Origin: Brachypterus glaber
Taxonomy: Eukaryota; Arthropoda; Insecta; Coleoptera; Kateretidae
Assembly (NCBI GenBank): GCA_958510825.1
Contig: OY294048.1
Location: 21,469,589 to 21,533,588, forward strand
Length of the DNA: 64,000 bases
Reading direction: 5' to 3'
Both the position numbers and the translations under genes were made by a program. A model generated the notes under the pieces. It searched no databases, was not told the DNA's origin, and was given only the letters and a program-made list of their open reading frames with translations. Positions 11,623-23,993 of this stretch are shown here, piece after piece (position 1 is the stretch's first letter; every line of letters begins with the position of its first letter).

Positions 11623-11771
11623 TGTTTGTTTTATACTGTTTAACGTCGTTTTTCGCTGCTATGGCCTAATTGACGGGACCGCCATCTACGTGCCCTCCGA
11701 AGCACGGTCCTCAACAGAACTCGCATCCACCCTGAAATGTGTTTACAGTTTCACCTACAACCCACATTAAA
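11623..11771 (-). mobile_element. SINE-1, 5'-truncated copy
   Basis: It matches the body and tail of the full SINE-1 at 50064-50337 with few changes (GACGGGACCGCCAT, GTGCCCTCCGAAG, GGTCCTCAACAGAACTCGCA, CCTGAAATGTGTTT). On the minus strand it ends in CAAACAAAAC-type repeats. The tRNA-like head is missing, as expected of 5' truncation during target-primed reverse transcription. Confidence 0.8.
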
Positions 11772-12010
11772 AAGAAAAATAAAAAAAAATATTTTTTTTT
11801 CAAAAAACGAAAAAAATTGAATTTTTTTTTTATTATAGTTTTTTCAATCTTTTTAAAACACTCATAACTTTTTTCTTCTTGGGGGATGACTTTCAAAAAC
11901 AATAGGGATATTCTCCTTATAGAAATGGATTTTTCCTGAAAATTTCGAGTCGATCGGATTATTCGTTCTTGAGTTATAGTGTACACAAAATTCGTGACAT
12001 CAGACAGATG
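11772..12010 (-). repeat. Diverged family H repeat
   Basis: Read on the minus strand it runs CATCTGTCTGATGTCACGAA, then ATAACTCAAGAACGAATAAT, then a long A/T-rich tract. This matches family H at 27871-28268 and 40599-41044 (CTGTCGGTCTG, ATAACTCAAGAACGCTTCGG). No coding function is seen. Confidence 0.5.
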
Positions 12011-12294
12011 GACAGATGGAGATTTTCAAAGTTCCTTATTTTTTTATGATCGTTTATATCCAAGAATTCTTTGCCAAGGGTGTTTTTTGGTAATTTTGGG
12101 AAATTCGAAACTACCGTATAATACTATTCTAGTGCTACGCGCTGTGAATAGTATGATAATGTTAGTTGTAGAGCGGGCACGTAAATAACGTTAAATCCAC
12201 TTTCAGCACATTCTTCTTTTATGACGATTTTTATATTTTGTGCATGGGTTACATCCATGGGTGAACTCAGAATCCAGCCATCTTTGTTAAATAC

Positions 12295-12304
12295 TATATA
12301 AATA
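12295..12304 (+). promoter_or_regulatory. TATA-box-like TATATAAATA in element Y
   Basis: TATATAAATAGGGCCC is a strong TATA-box match with GC bases just after it. No open frame follows, so any transcript would be non-coding or a remnant. Confidence 0.3.
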
Positions 12305-12446
12305 GGGCCCTGAAGTCTGCCAAATCAAGCAAAGCGTGTTAAATCCAACGATGCAAGTATACTCGAGCAAACCGTACTAAATTCTCAATACCTAACACTG
12401 AATTTTTCTATTAATATTTCTCATCATGTTGTTCCGTATTAAACTA

Positions 12447-12801
12447 GATCCTTTTAAACTAATTTTAATTGATATAAATAAAAATTAATAAAAAAATTAA
12501 AAAGTAGCATTTATTAACAAAAAAAAATTGAAAATGAAAACATTGAAATTTTTTTTAAAAAATTAAAAAATACACAGTTAAATTATGAATTTTATAACCT
12601 TTAAAATGATGTATAATAAGATCCCCCTTTTTGCTTAAAAAAATGTCCCTCCATGCCCCCGTGTCCACATTTTAAAAGCTGAAAATATAAAATTAATGCG
12701 AAAAGATAGTTTGGGTTGTCTTATTTAAGTGTTTTGAATTTAAAGTGGTTATTCCAACTCGTTAAAAAGTTAAGAAGGGTGGTTACTTTTGGACCGCACG
12801 G
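12447..12801. repeat. Family C element, right-hand part (C2)
   Basis: It matches the right half of C1, from TTTTAAACTAATTTTAATTG to the terminus TTTTGGACCGCACGGTATA, with a left truncation. Confidence 0.7.
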
Positions 12802-13148
12802 TATAATATTTTAAATAACACCCTCTTATTTTTTTAAGTTCCGTTAAGTTAAGAAGTTTCGTTCTGTTTTAAGGTATTGTTATAGTACTAAATAAAATAA
12901 ATAAAAAAATATAACAATACTGACATCAAGAAAATTGTGAAAAATTTAGATTGATCAATCATAACGGGTTAAATCCAAAATAGTTTCTTGTATAACATCC
13001 AAATGGCTGTAGTAAATTCACAAAAATTAGATTATTATAACTTGTTAAAAATGTCATCACTAAGATGTTATCGTTCCCATAAATTTTTAAAGGGACCTTA
13101 AGTGACAACATTTTCACGATTTACTCCAATTCGATGTATATATACATA

Positions 13149-13870
13149 CAGAGCGGTCCAAAAGTCACCCCCACCTCTTAACTTTTGAACCAATTGAGAT
13201 ATCGACTTCAAATTTGGAACTTTTAAATAAGACAACTTAAACTATCTTTTAGCATATATTTAATACTTTCAGCTCTTAAAATGTGGGTAGGGGGGCATGG
13301 GGGCACATTTTTTTAAATGGAAAGGGGGGTCGTGTAATACCTCATTTTAAAGCTTATAAAATTCTCCATTTAACTCCATATTTTTAAATTAAAGAATTTT
13401 TTTTTTGGGTTTAAAATGGGGTTGAAAATGGGTATTAATGTCAAAATTCCTCTAAAAAAAACAAATAATTTTTTAAAAATGCCTAATTTCATCATAAAAA
13501 AATGTTAATTATACTTTTAAACTAATTTTAGTTTACATAAATAAAAATTTATGAAAAAAAACTTAAAAAATGGTATGTTTTAGCACAAAAAATTGAAAAA
13601 TCAAAACCTTAAAAAACATTTTAAAAAAAATTAAAAATATTAGTTTAAATAGAGAATTTTATAAGCTTTAAAATGATGTATCACACGACCCCCCTTTCCA
13701 TTAAAAAAAATGTCCCCCATGCCCCCCTGCCCACATTTTAAGAGCTGAAAATATAAAATATATGCTAAAAGATAGTGTAAGTTGTCTTATTTAAGAGTTC
13801 TAAATTTGAAGTCGATATCTCAACTCGTTCAAAAGTTAAAAGGGGGGGGGGTGACTTTTGGACCGCACTG
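13149..13870. mobile_element. Family C palindromic TIR element, full copy (C3)
   Basis: CAGAGCGGTCCAAAAGTCAC starts at 13149 after TA, and GTGACTTTTGGACCGCACTG ends at 13870 before TA. At 722 bp it is collinear with C1 along both arms, including the C and G runs inside the ends. No coding sequence. Confidence 0.8.
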
Positions 13871-13901
13871 TATATGGATTTAACCCGATTTGCGTGCCCG
13901 C

Positions 13902-16072
13902 TTGGTTAAGTTTAAAATCATATAAGTTTAATTAAAATATAATTTTATCAAACAAAAAGTTTTAAAATAAAACAAAATATTTTATAAAATCAATTAAAAA
14001 GCCTAAATTACGAGTTTTTTATATCATCTAGCTCACAATATGTTTAGATTGTTTTACCTAAAAGGCATTATGGTTCAGTGTATGATACATCAAAATAATT
14101 ATACTAATAACAATAAAGTATTAGACTTTTACAGAAAATTAATCAATTAAAAAAAAAATCCAATTTTTTACATAAATGCAAATAAAAAAATACAGCCTAG
14201 AGGGTTTTGTAATTTAATTTTTATATACACGTTGCGTGTCCTATTTTAATAATTTTACTTAAAATTTTAATCTTTTTACTTAAAATTTTAATGTTTTTAC
14301 GTAAAATTTTAATATTATTACTTAAAATTTTAAAATTATAAAATTAAAAGTATTGAAATATATATAATATATATAATATTATATATTTTTTAATTTCAGC
14401 TGCTACTAGATGCTTCGACAACGATTTATAATGCGTTTTCGGTAAAAAAAATTGACATTAAAAAAAAATCTAAAACATATTTTACTATTTGACATTAAAA
14501 TTTAATGTCCTAAATTATATAAAAAAGTCATAATTAATGCTTTTTAATTGATTTGATAAAATATTGTGAAACTGAAAGTTTTATTTTGTATACCGGACAG
14601 ATTGAAACATTTGAGCTAGCAGTAAAGCTTGCATCCTATCACCATTGTAATAATGTTGATGGGAAAACTATGAACATCGCTGTTTTGTCCTTATTTGCAC
14701 TCTATAACATATTCCCACTGGCATAGAAAATACATAGTAATCCAGCAGTAGGAAAATTACTCAAACTACCAAGCTAGGTTTCCAAAACGGAAAAAATAAT
14801 TTTAAAAATCTAAAGCTAAGGGTGGCCAATTTGGGGGGGGGGTTTATGATTGTAAATTTCAATAAAAAAACTAAAAAAAAAAAAATTTGACCCAAAATTC
14901 GTAATCTATGACCCCAAAAACCCCTATTTACCGATTTTGAGTTGTCATGGTTCATAAATGCAAAAAGTCGCCATATTGACGTCGTCATTTTGAATTTTTT
15001 AATTTTGACTAAAAATTTGTAATGTTTGAGCTCGAAAACTCCCCGATACCGATTTTGGGTCCATGTGAAAGTGTAACTTTAAAATCTACATTTTGACGCT
15101 AATATACTCGGAATAGTGTAAAAAAAAATTGCAACTTTTTGCGGCCAAATTTAGTATGGTTTTATACAGTTGTAAATAAGTTATCCGTGAGTTAAAAATT
15201 TATTAGCGCAATCAACAGGAATCAAATTGTAGATCAAGCAAAATAAAATATGTTGATAAATTTGTCAAGTAAAATAAAATTTAATATCAAAGTTAAAATA
15301 ATTTCGTTAAATAAAAGATAAAGTCAGCGATTTAAAGTACATGCGTTGATCTTAATAATTTATAGAACACAAAACTTAATGTAACTTTTAAACATCCGTA
15401 CTGTACCACTTAATTCAGCGAACAAAAACAGATTTTTTTTTTACTTGCTTATATGCCGACTTTAAGCTCTATAAAAATATAAACATGTAATATTCAAGGA
15501 CTTTTTTCAGTCATTTTATTAAACTTAAAACAGTTTATTTTTAAGTAGTAATACTTAAATCCGTTTATTTAAAAGTTGGTTTTGCTATTTTTGTTCTGCT
15601 AGATTTGAAAAATTCCCCACCGTGTGTCGGCTATGCAACATTTTTTTTGAAAGTATTTTTTTGATTTTTTATTGAGCTAATGTCTTTATTTATAGATATA
15701 ATATATTACCCAGTTTTTTTTACGGCATGTCAATGTGCTAGCAGTTAAAATTAATTTATTAATTTACTTGAAATTACTACAGAGTCATGAATCTTATTTT
15801 TGGGCAAACCCCAAATTGACATATTCACATTCGCATATTACACCCGAATAATTTTTAGGGCTGTAGTTTGCAAACTACTAGTAGGTACTGCATGTCTTAG
15901 ATATTTAAAACTTCTCGTTTTATTTTGTGGCCCCAAATGCTCCCTAAATTGGGGCTATTAATAAGGAACTACACATTATAACTAAAATAAATACGAAAAG
16001 TACCTATTGTCTACATTCGAAAAAAAAAAACAAGACTACCTACTGTTACATTTTTTTGTCACCCGGGAATAA
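13902..16072. other. No gene seen; simple repeats
   Basis: AT-rich sequence. A ~21-bp tandem repeat (TTTTACTTAAAATTTTAAT, 4 units) lies at 14252-14333. At 14820-15100 there is a loose repeat with CGCCATATTGACGTCGTCA and CCCAAAATTCGTAATC. A G-run of nine lies near 14833. No coding exon recognised. Confidence 0.5.
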
Positions 16073-16080
16073 TTTAAGGG

Positions 16081-16400
16081 CAGGCCCGTAGCTTTGGGGG
16101 GAAGGGGCAGAACCCCCCCATCTTGAAATCAAAACTTTTGCATATTTCATGGATTCAAAATGCAATAGTTGCATATTTCACGAAAGGGTGGGGACCTTCT
16201 TTTAGTCATTAACTTTTTTTGATGAAGAAAAAAGTTGCATATTTCATGAATCAAAATATAACAGTTGCATATTTCACGAAAACCTTTTTTTTGTCATTAA
16301 CTTTTTTATCTAAGAACAAAATTAAATTTTTAGGCTAAAAAAGTTGTAATTTTTGATCTTCTCCCCCCCCCCTTCACGAATTCTTCTTAGCTACGGCCTG
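16081..16400. mobile_element. hAT-like MITE N, 320 bp
   Basis: The ends are CAGGCCCGTAGCTTT (16081) and TTAGCTACGGCCTG (to 16400), inverted. The flanking octamers TTTAAGGG (16073-16080) and GTTAAGGG (16401-16408) match at seven of eight places, fitting the 8-bp duplication of hAT elements. Inside, a ~100-bp stretch with GTTGCATATTTCACGAAA is duplicated. No coding sequence. Confidence 0.65.
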
Positions 16401-17029
16401 GTTAAGGGGAAGATGGAATGAAAGATTGTTTATGTTAAATAGGCGTGAACTTTATATTAGTAGTGTAGGTATGGGGTAATTCGTTTTTTTTTGCCTAAGG
16501 TTGGCAATATCGGTATTTTAAACTCTTTACCATTTACATGGTCCTTCGTCACAGCTAAAAAATAAATAATAAAAACCGCAGAAAAGTACGTTTGCATCGG
16601 AGTTAAATACCGTATTAATAAAAACGGTATTAATAACTACGGTATTAGGTTTCGTGTAAACATAATTATTGACTAGACTACTTAATTTCTACTTGTTATT
16701 CCCTATTTATAGCCCTAAATACAACGAGACCCTCAATATACATAATAGCTGTTATTGGCACTATAATCTTCCTAGTTAAAGTTCATGTACCACAATTTTA
16801 AACGATAGTGCAGTTTCGCTGTTGTTTATTGCCAATATCATAAAAATAAAAAAAAAACCGCGTATCGCGTCTTACAGTATCATTATGAGCGAATGTTATG
16901 CCATTCTCGTTTAATACCGCTTTCAAAAAGATCACAATGGCATTTACAATACAAATAAGTAGGTATTTTTATGCTTTGAACTAGGCAATTTGAGTTTTGT
17001 TTATCTCAAGTGCAGAATCCAACTCGGTG

Positions 17030-17470
17030 TACTGTTGCCCTTACAAGAAGATATGTACGTCGTAAACATTGGAAAAGTTGCATAATATAATATCACAGTA
17101 ATGCATGATAATATTACTTGCAATTGGGGTAAATACCCATTGTGCATACATAGTGACTTCCGAAACACTGTTTTGACAAAGGCCAAAGATAATGAAGAAG
17201 AAAAACCCCTGTTCGTAAGGCACATATACAATTTTTATCCAGCAGTTTTTAAAGGCCCATATACACCTCAACCAATAGGGTTCCTCCTTATTATAGGAAT
17301 TGTTTGTCCGACAAAATCTTATTTCTGCTAGCTAGCCTAATTTTAGGCAAGTAGAATCAAATTTAACAATTTATTGTAATACCACAAAGAGAGCAGCCTT
17401 AATGTATAATTAAATTTTAAATTATTATAGTATTGTAAACACTCTGTGGTATAAACTACCTTTTTCAAAG
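17030..17470 (-). repeat. Repeat family X, copy 1
   Basis: Read on the minus strand this stretch aligns with 39370-39835 on the plus strand. Shared words are GGCTGCTCTCTTTGTG, TGATTCTACTTG, TTTAAAAACTGCTGGA and TTTCGGAAGTCACTAT. Both copies keep an open frame of 75-90 codons over the last 250 bp (both read FKNCW then KI), but similarity is mostly at the nucleotide level. I do not recognise the family. Confidence 0.5.
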
Positions 17471-17474
17471 GTCT

Positions 17475-18177
17475 CAACATTTGAGTATAAATAAATAATT
17501 GGCCACATATCTCCATGTCACAAAGAGAGCACTCATACTAAATAGAAATTGATTATAAAAATAATAACAAAATAATCAAAACCTTAAAACTTAACCTAAC
17601 GTTTTGGCGAGGAGGTAAATGCGGTGGAGTCACTTTCAGTTTTTGTTTAATTATAATAATTATTAGCAAAACCCACGAAGGTGAACAAAGCTGGCATACG
17701 ACATTGCAACATCTGCAGATTTCGTTACAAAATTCAACACATTTTTTACTTTTTTTTTCAAAGTTGTTGTTTTTCAACATATTATTTTTTTGATTTAACT
17801 TGTTATTCTATGAAGTCTTAGAATATAAAAAATATATAAATTTTTAAATAATATTTTGAATAATACAGACCATAATCCCGCCTGCGGCCAAAGTAGCCCC
17901 ATTTTACGGTAATGATTCTCCCTCTCACCCAGGGTAAAATAATCTCTTCCCCCACACCTTGTGCCTGCTTCAGATATGTTGCATATTACATAATGCGGTA
18001 TTATTGCTCTACTAAATTCCTGTAATTATATATCTACATTATAAATTAATTTAATAAGACTACTGTAATTGCTAAAATTAATACAGCGTATTTTTAATTA
18101 ATTTTTACATTCCGGTTGACATTCCGGGCATTGATGTTGATGCCCGGGCAATGATATATCATTAGTAATGAATGATA
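17475..18177. other. No gene seen
   Basis: AT-rich sequence with no recognised repeat. A small hairpin, CCGGGCAT and ATGCCCGG around an 8-nt loop, lies at 18124-18147. Confidence 0.4.
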
Positions 18178-19065
18178 TAGAGGATGTCTCAGAACTAACG
18201 CACTTCCTTTAACGAAAAAAAGTTCGCATAAACATATGTCCAAAAACGACTCACAAATTACATTTCCACTAAATTTACTTGAAATTGTCACATTTCGGTG
18301 ATTGGAAATTTAATCACACAGCGTTGCAGGATGATTAAAACGTCATTTTCATTAATAAAAATGTCAAGTGTAAACTAACATTAATATTATAGGTATTGGA
18401 TAAAAATTATTTGGCAAAAAAAAATATTTGCCAATCTCAGTATTGATACAAGTCAATATTAAGTCACGTGACTTTTTATGATAATATATTTTTTTTCATA
18501 AATGTTTTACATTTATGTATCTAAATCCCCCCTTAAAATATTTTTTATAGACTTTATCCCAAAGAGTGTTTGCCAGATTAAGGGCTAATAAGGCCTATCA
18601 GTCAAGGGTATTTGCATGTAGTTATTTCAACCAGGGTCGTCCGAAACAAGGGGGTCTTAACACTTTTTTGCCCCAAACTTTTTGCTGTCTAACTTTTTTG
18701 TGAGTTTATTATTAAAATATGATTCCTTATGTAAAAACACATAAAAAATGTACTCTTGTTCTAGTACCGTAGGATAACCGTTTTTGAGAAAAATCACGTT
18801 TCGAGAAACAAAAATTAAACACTAAAATGTTAAAATTTTATATTTTAATGAAGCAGGGTAACTTAACATCAAAAGATAAGAAAAAATTCCTACAAATGTA
18901 GGTTCAAAAATTGCTTTTAAAGGTACCATGACCCTTTAAAAATGCTCTAGTTTAGGAGCTCGTCGCTTCCTTAGAAATGATTTTTGGAGCTACATGCATC
19001 AAACTTTTTTTCTTAGTCTTTGATGTACAATAACCCTACCTTGTTAAAATCTTGGTTTTTAATTA
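18178..19065 (+). repeat. Family A element, interrupted copy (A3)
   Basis: The end-proximal piece (18178-18262, with CATAAACATATGTCC and AACGACTC) and the long arm (from about 18545: TAAGGCCTATCAG, GGGTCGTCCGAAACAAGG, CTTTTTTGCCCCAAAC, GTACTCTTGTTCTAGTACCG, TGCTTTTAAAGGTACCATG) match A2 in order. They are separated by about 280 bp of unrelated AT-rich sequence. Confidence 0.6.
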
Positions 19066-19090
19066 ATTCATTTCACTCATATACATATGT

Positions 19091-20732
19091 ATTAGAGTGG
19101 GTCGAAAAACAAAAAAGTTTTCGGATTAAGATCTAATAGCAAAAAAACACATTTAAAAAAACTTTTATTTTTCTCTTAAAACGTACAACTTTTCAACACG
19201 ATGACTTGAGAACGGTCTAAGACAAAGATTTAAAAATTAAAACACAGATTTTAAAACTCAAAATTTGACTTTTTTTTTGTAAAAAGTTGATGTCCCATAA
19301 GTGGGACAAAAGGGATACAATTTATTTTTTTGCAATAACTTGCTTAGCTTTAAAGTTAGGTATATAAAGTATTAATAAAAAGGTATTTTTATGTCCTAAA
19401 AAAATGTTTATATTCATTTTTTATGTAAATATTACCGTTTTCGAGATATTTAATAAAATAAATAAATAAATAAACATAAGAAAAAAATAAAATGTTATTT
19501 TATTGGTTACGTACCAAGGTTTAATTATTAATAATAATGGAAAATCACAGACCAAAAGATGGCGCAAGGGTTAAAAATAATAGAAAATAATAGACAACAA
19601 GATGGCGCAAGTGTTCAAAAGTCTTCACCTGATAAAATAATTTACACTATAATTACCATTTTTTAAATATAGCGAAATTTGACAAAAAGAAAGCAAAATC
19701 TAGTAAATATTTAAAACAACACTATACAGTGCTTAAATTAAGTCTGGAATCACCCAATTAACTTTTTTTAAAACGCTCGGACAGGTCGATTTTTATTTTT
19801 TATTTTGCAGATTTTGTTGTAAAAAAAGTTATTCCCACCTATTTTTTATAAGCCCTTTGTCAAATTATGTTTTATCATACACCGTTAGAAAGCTTATTAA
19901 ATAACCTTTCCAACGAAGTGTCACAAGGGGTAGGTTATTTTTTTATAAAAAAAAGTTGTGAAAATTTTGAAAACTTTTTTACACGAAAATTTACAAAATT
20001 AAAAATAAAAATCGACGTCTCCGAGTGTTTTTTTTTTAAACTTGTGACTGAAAAGTTAATCGGGTAGTTACGCACTGTATAGTGTTTTTTTTAAATATTT
20101 ACTGGTTTTTTTTTGCCAACTATATTTCAAAAATGGTAATTATAGTGTACATTATTTTTTTTAGGTAGACTCTTTAACACTTGTGCCATCTTTTGGTCTA
20201 TTATTTTCCATTATTATTATTAATTAAAATTTGTTACGTAACCAATAAAATAAGATTTTATTTTTTTCCTATGTTTATTTATTTATTTTATTAAATATCC
20301 CGAAAACGGTAATATTTACACAAAAAATCAATATAAACATTTTTGTAGGGCATAAAAGGACCTTTTTATTAATATATACATTATATACCTAACTTTAAAA
20401 CTAAGCAAGTTATTGCAAAAAAAATATTTTTGCGCCTTTTGTCCCAGTTATGGAACATCACCTTTTTTCAAAAAAAAAAATCAAAATCAAATTTTGAGTT
20501 AAAAAATCTGTGTTTCAATTTTTAAGTCTTTGTCTTAAACCGTTCTCAAGTTATCGTGTTCAGAAGTTGTACGTTTTAGGAGAAAAATAAAAGATTTGTG
20601 CTCTTTGTGCTCCTAAGTTATTCAATGAATTTTTACCAATTTTTTTTTAAACCTGTTTTTCTTATGTGTTAAAACTTTTTTTGCTATTAGATCTTAATCC
20701 GAAAACATTTTTGTTTTTTGACCCACTCTAAT
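19091..20732. mobile_element. Palindromic element E, ~1.64 kb, with D2 at its centre
   Basis: ATTAGAGTGGGTC at the left end is inverted to GACCCACTCTAAT at the right. The arms (about 19091-19733 and 20081-20732) mirror each other along their whole length, for example ATCTAATAGCAAAAAAA against TTTTTTGCTATTAGAT, and AATTACCATTTTT against AAAAATGGTAATT. The unpaired centre is taken up precisely by element D2. No coding sequence; probably a snap-back MITE. Confidence 0.8.
19737..20077. mobile_element. Family D TIR element, short copy (D2) nested in E
   Basis: CAGTGC starts after TATA and CACTG ends before TATA. The ends match D1 (44341-45192): AAGTCTGGAATCACCC at the left and an inner GAAAGCTTATTAAATAACC. 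At 341 bp it carries about one arm's worth of family D. It lies at the exact centre of palindrome E. Confidence 0.75.
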
Positions 20733-20739
20733 ATGTTGC

Positions 20740-21780
20740 ATATCTAAAAATTGGTTTATTGAAATAATTCAAAATTTGTGCTAGTGTCTGTCATAAATAA
20801 CCTACATGATTAATAACTAAATCCGGTTTTATAACTGATGATGAAGATGATGACGATGAAAGTTCTGATGAATGAAATTAAAATTAAATTAAATTAATTT
20901 AATTTAAACTTTGACACATGTCAATTTTAATATTTGGTAAAATTTATTTAAAAAATGGAAAAAGTATAATTAAATGTATAAAAATACCTTTAGACTTCCA
21001 ATGAAGATATATTTATGGAACGTTAATGGAGGCCAATGTTAAAGGTGACGAAAAACTGAAGAATACTTTGAAGTTTTGCAAAATTAGCTGGTTATATTTC
21101 TTATTATTAATTTCTTTCTAAAAATTAATAAAGGGCCCCTAGCCCAAGCTTAGGCTTTTTTGGGGCTCTCCATGACTTAAAGTGTATCGTATCACATAAA
21201 TGAATAAATAAACATAAATAAAAAATGTGGATGACATAAATAATTCATAAATTATAATTATTTAATAAAATTTGTCCATTTAAATGCATTTACAGCGTTT
21301 TATTTCGAACATAAATTTTAGATCTTTTTTTTTCTGAAGATGGCAAAAGTTGGCAACTTTTTTCTATATAGTTTATTACTAATATAAGTGAAGATAAAAA
21401 TGCATCAGATATTGAGTCTCGCAAATGATGGTATTTTTTGAAATTTTAGATTCTACAATTTTATTTAAATTTAAAGTTTAAATGACCTTTTTGTATATTA
21501 CCTCAGCTTTAATTTATTTTAATTCAAAAAATTACTAGGGGTAATATAATATATTTCCTGTACCAGGACAATAAAATTTAGTTCACGGAATTCTTACCAC
21601 CTTGAAATGAATATTTTAACTAAAATGGATAATATACTGCATTTTTCACTTTTATATAAGATTTGTCATATTAAGTGTTTTAAGTTTAGTTCTTTTCTTA
21701 AAATCGATGACCTTGGACTACTTGGTAGCTTAAATTTCGCCTAATTTGATTATATAAATTTAATTTTCTGGAAACTAGAA
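20740..21780. other. No gene seen
   Basis: AT-rich. It contains a GAT-rich stretch (20836-20875) and an AATAAAGGGCCCC / GGGGCTCTCC inverted pair near 21127-21170. No exon supported. Confidence 0.4.
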
Positions 21781-21885
21781 ACGGAAAATATCTGTTAAGT
21801 TTTCCAATCTCAAATAAAGTAATAAACCTGTTATAAATGTCAGTAACTTTTCACAAATTATAAAACTTTACTTCAATAAAATTTT

Positions 21886-21929
21886 AAAAAATTATATAGT
21901 CGAGCTACTGCTCGACTATATAATTTTTT
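21886..21929. other. 20-bp perfect hairpin
   Basis: The arm AAAAAATTATATAGTCGAGC is exactly reversed after a 4-base loop (TACT). It lies in the tandem array; role unknown. Confidence 0.85.
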
Positions 21930-22150
21930 ACTCCAGAAACACGAAAAAGGGTAAGGCAAGAAATCAAAAGTTTTCTAAAATTGAATTATCTAGTTTCAGA
22001 ATATTAATTATTTAAATTTATCGAAATTGACATAAACAATATTTTATTAAAGGGAGTTATTTGTTCGAGTTACGGGAAGTTATAAGAATTGCTATTTAAA
22101 TAAAAAAATGTATACATTATTATTATGGTAGGTATACATACCGGTAGGTA

Positions 22151-22536
22151 TACCGGGTGTCCCAAATTTTACTTCCCGACCAATATCTCCTTTATTTTAA
22201 AAGTTAGAAACCTAATTAAAAAAAAACATAAAGTCGTGTCATTTTAAGATTGCGAATGAGGTCCTTATCAATAGTGCCCTATACCGGCTGGAGTGTGGAT
22301 TCGACCAGTGGTAGGTAGGCAGGTAACACACCGTTAAATTTAGAATTTACAGTGCTTTAAAAATCACTAAAAAAACTAAACGGATGATATTTGAAAAAAA
22401 AAGTTTAGGGTGCTTAGTTAGTGAGGGGTGTTTTGGTGTGGGATTTAAAAGTACTTTTGATCATATTATATGTTTTTTTAATTTTAAAAGTTTCTATCTT
22501 TTAAAATAACGGAAGTAAAATTTGGGACACTCGGTA
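22151..22536. mobile_element. TIR element, 386 bp, CCGGGTGTCCC ends
   Basis: CCGGGTGTCCCAAATTTTAC on the left is inverted to GTAAAATTTGGGACACTCGG on the right. The inversion continues inward (TCCTTTATTTTAAAAG against CTTTTAAAATAACGGA). TA sits at both ends, as for Tc1/mariner-type MITEs. No coding sequence. Confidence 0.75.
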
Positions 22537-23993
22537 TATGTATTATGTATTACTTTATTCAAGGTATTTTGTAATCAACAGTTGAAACACTAAAAAATAA
22601 TCCCCTAATTTATTCTGATTTTCTTTATTTCTTGTTTTAAGAATACACGCAATAATATTTTTTTAATACGCCATTATTTTTGTTACAAAAAAATATTATA
22701 GACAAATTCTTTATAAAATATGGCTCTTAAAATTAATTTTAATTTTCTATAAAATAAAAACAGGAAGTTTGAAATCAAACCAAATAATAAAACATCCGTC
22801 ACTTTTCACAAATAAATTACTATATTAATTAATTAATAACTTATACAGAGTTATTTGGAAATAGGGTCATTAATTTTAAGCAGTGGGTCTACATTGGAAA
22901 ACATGAAAACAGTTTCTATAAACATATACCTAAAAATGCGTCGTAAGGGAGCTAAGCCCCTTTAAAAGTGATTAAAAAAATCTGTTTTTATTTAATAACT
23001 TAGAAGCCCTTTAAGATATAGCAACGAGGTTTTGTACGTAGACTCAACTTAGTAAGATCCATCTTCGTATGTTATTTTCATGTACCTATTTTAACCAGGG
23101 GTGTACGAAACGGGGGGGGGGGCTGAGCAGAATTTTATTTTTGGAATATGATTCCTTAGGTAAAAATACATAAAAAAGGTACTCTTGTTGTAATACAGTA
23201 GGATTAACGGTTTCCGAGAAAAATTCATGAAATTTCACGGTTCGAAGACAAAAAATTAAATACTGAAATATTGAAAACTAAAATTTCAATGATGCAGGGT
23301 GAATGTACATCAAAAACTTAGAAAAAAACCTTATACACGGCTACTTCTAAAAATCAATCGTAAGGGATCTATGGTCTCCTAAAAATGCACCATTTTTAAA
23401 GGGCCATGGTAGCTTTAAAACCCATTTTTCGACCTACATGTATAGAAACTTTTTTTCTTAGTTTTTGATATAGAATAACCTTGTGTCATTGAAACTTAGG
23501 TTTTCCACATTTTATTATTTAATTTTTCGTCCTCAAACCGTGAAATTTCACATTCAGATGGATTTTTCTCGAAAACGGTTAATTCTACAGTATTACAACA
23601 AGAGCACCTTTTTTATGTATTTTAACCTGAGGAATCATATTCCAAAAATAAAATTACAAAAAAGTTACACAGAAAAAAGTTTGGGACAAAAAAGTGGTAA
23701 GGCCCCCTCGTTTCGCACACTCTTGGTTAAAATAAGTACATGAAAATATCATACGGAGATGGGCCTTATTAAGATCAGTTCAAGGGAAAAACCTCGTGGC
23801 TATGACCCAAAGGGTTCCTGAGTTATTCAATAAAAACCGAATATTTTAGCCACTTTTAAAGGGGCTTATCTTCATTACGACGCAGGGTTTCAAAAAAAAC
23901 ATGGGACTTCGCTCGCGGAGAGATTCCTCACGTCAAAATAAGACTTTTTTTATATCAATCTAAGTCCGATTCTGCTTTGTTTCGTAGCTACAG

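Larger units (their letters stand above)
12173..13901. repeat. TIR element Y with two nested family C copies
   Basis: The ends are inverted: GCGGGCACGTAAAT at 12173 and, at 13877-13901, GGATTTAACCCG followed by CGTGCCCGC. The word GTTAAATCC recurs at about 12190, 12334 and 12963 and reversed at 13876. Two family C elements lie inside; the second (C3) sits immediately beside the right end. No transposase is recognised. Confidence 0.5.

Noticed and set aside
20835..20864. Hammerhead core (CTGATGA ... GAAA)
   Set aside because: The bases between the two boxes cannot form stem II and no stem I is seen.
20810..20875. Terminal exon with an acidic tail (TDDEDDDDESSDE)
   Set aside because: An in-frame TGA lies just upstream at 20807-20809 and no splice acceptor fits; it is a GAT-rich simple repeat.
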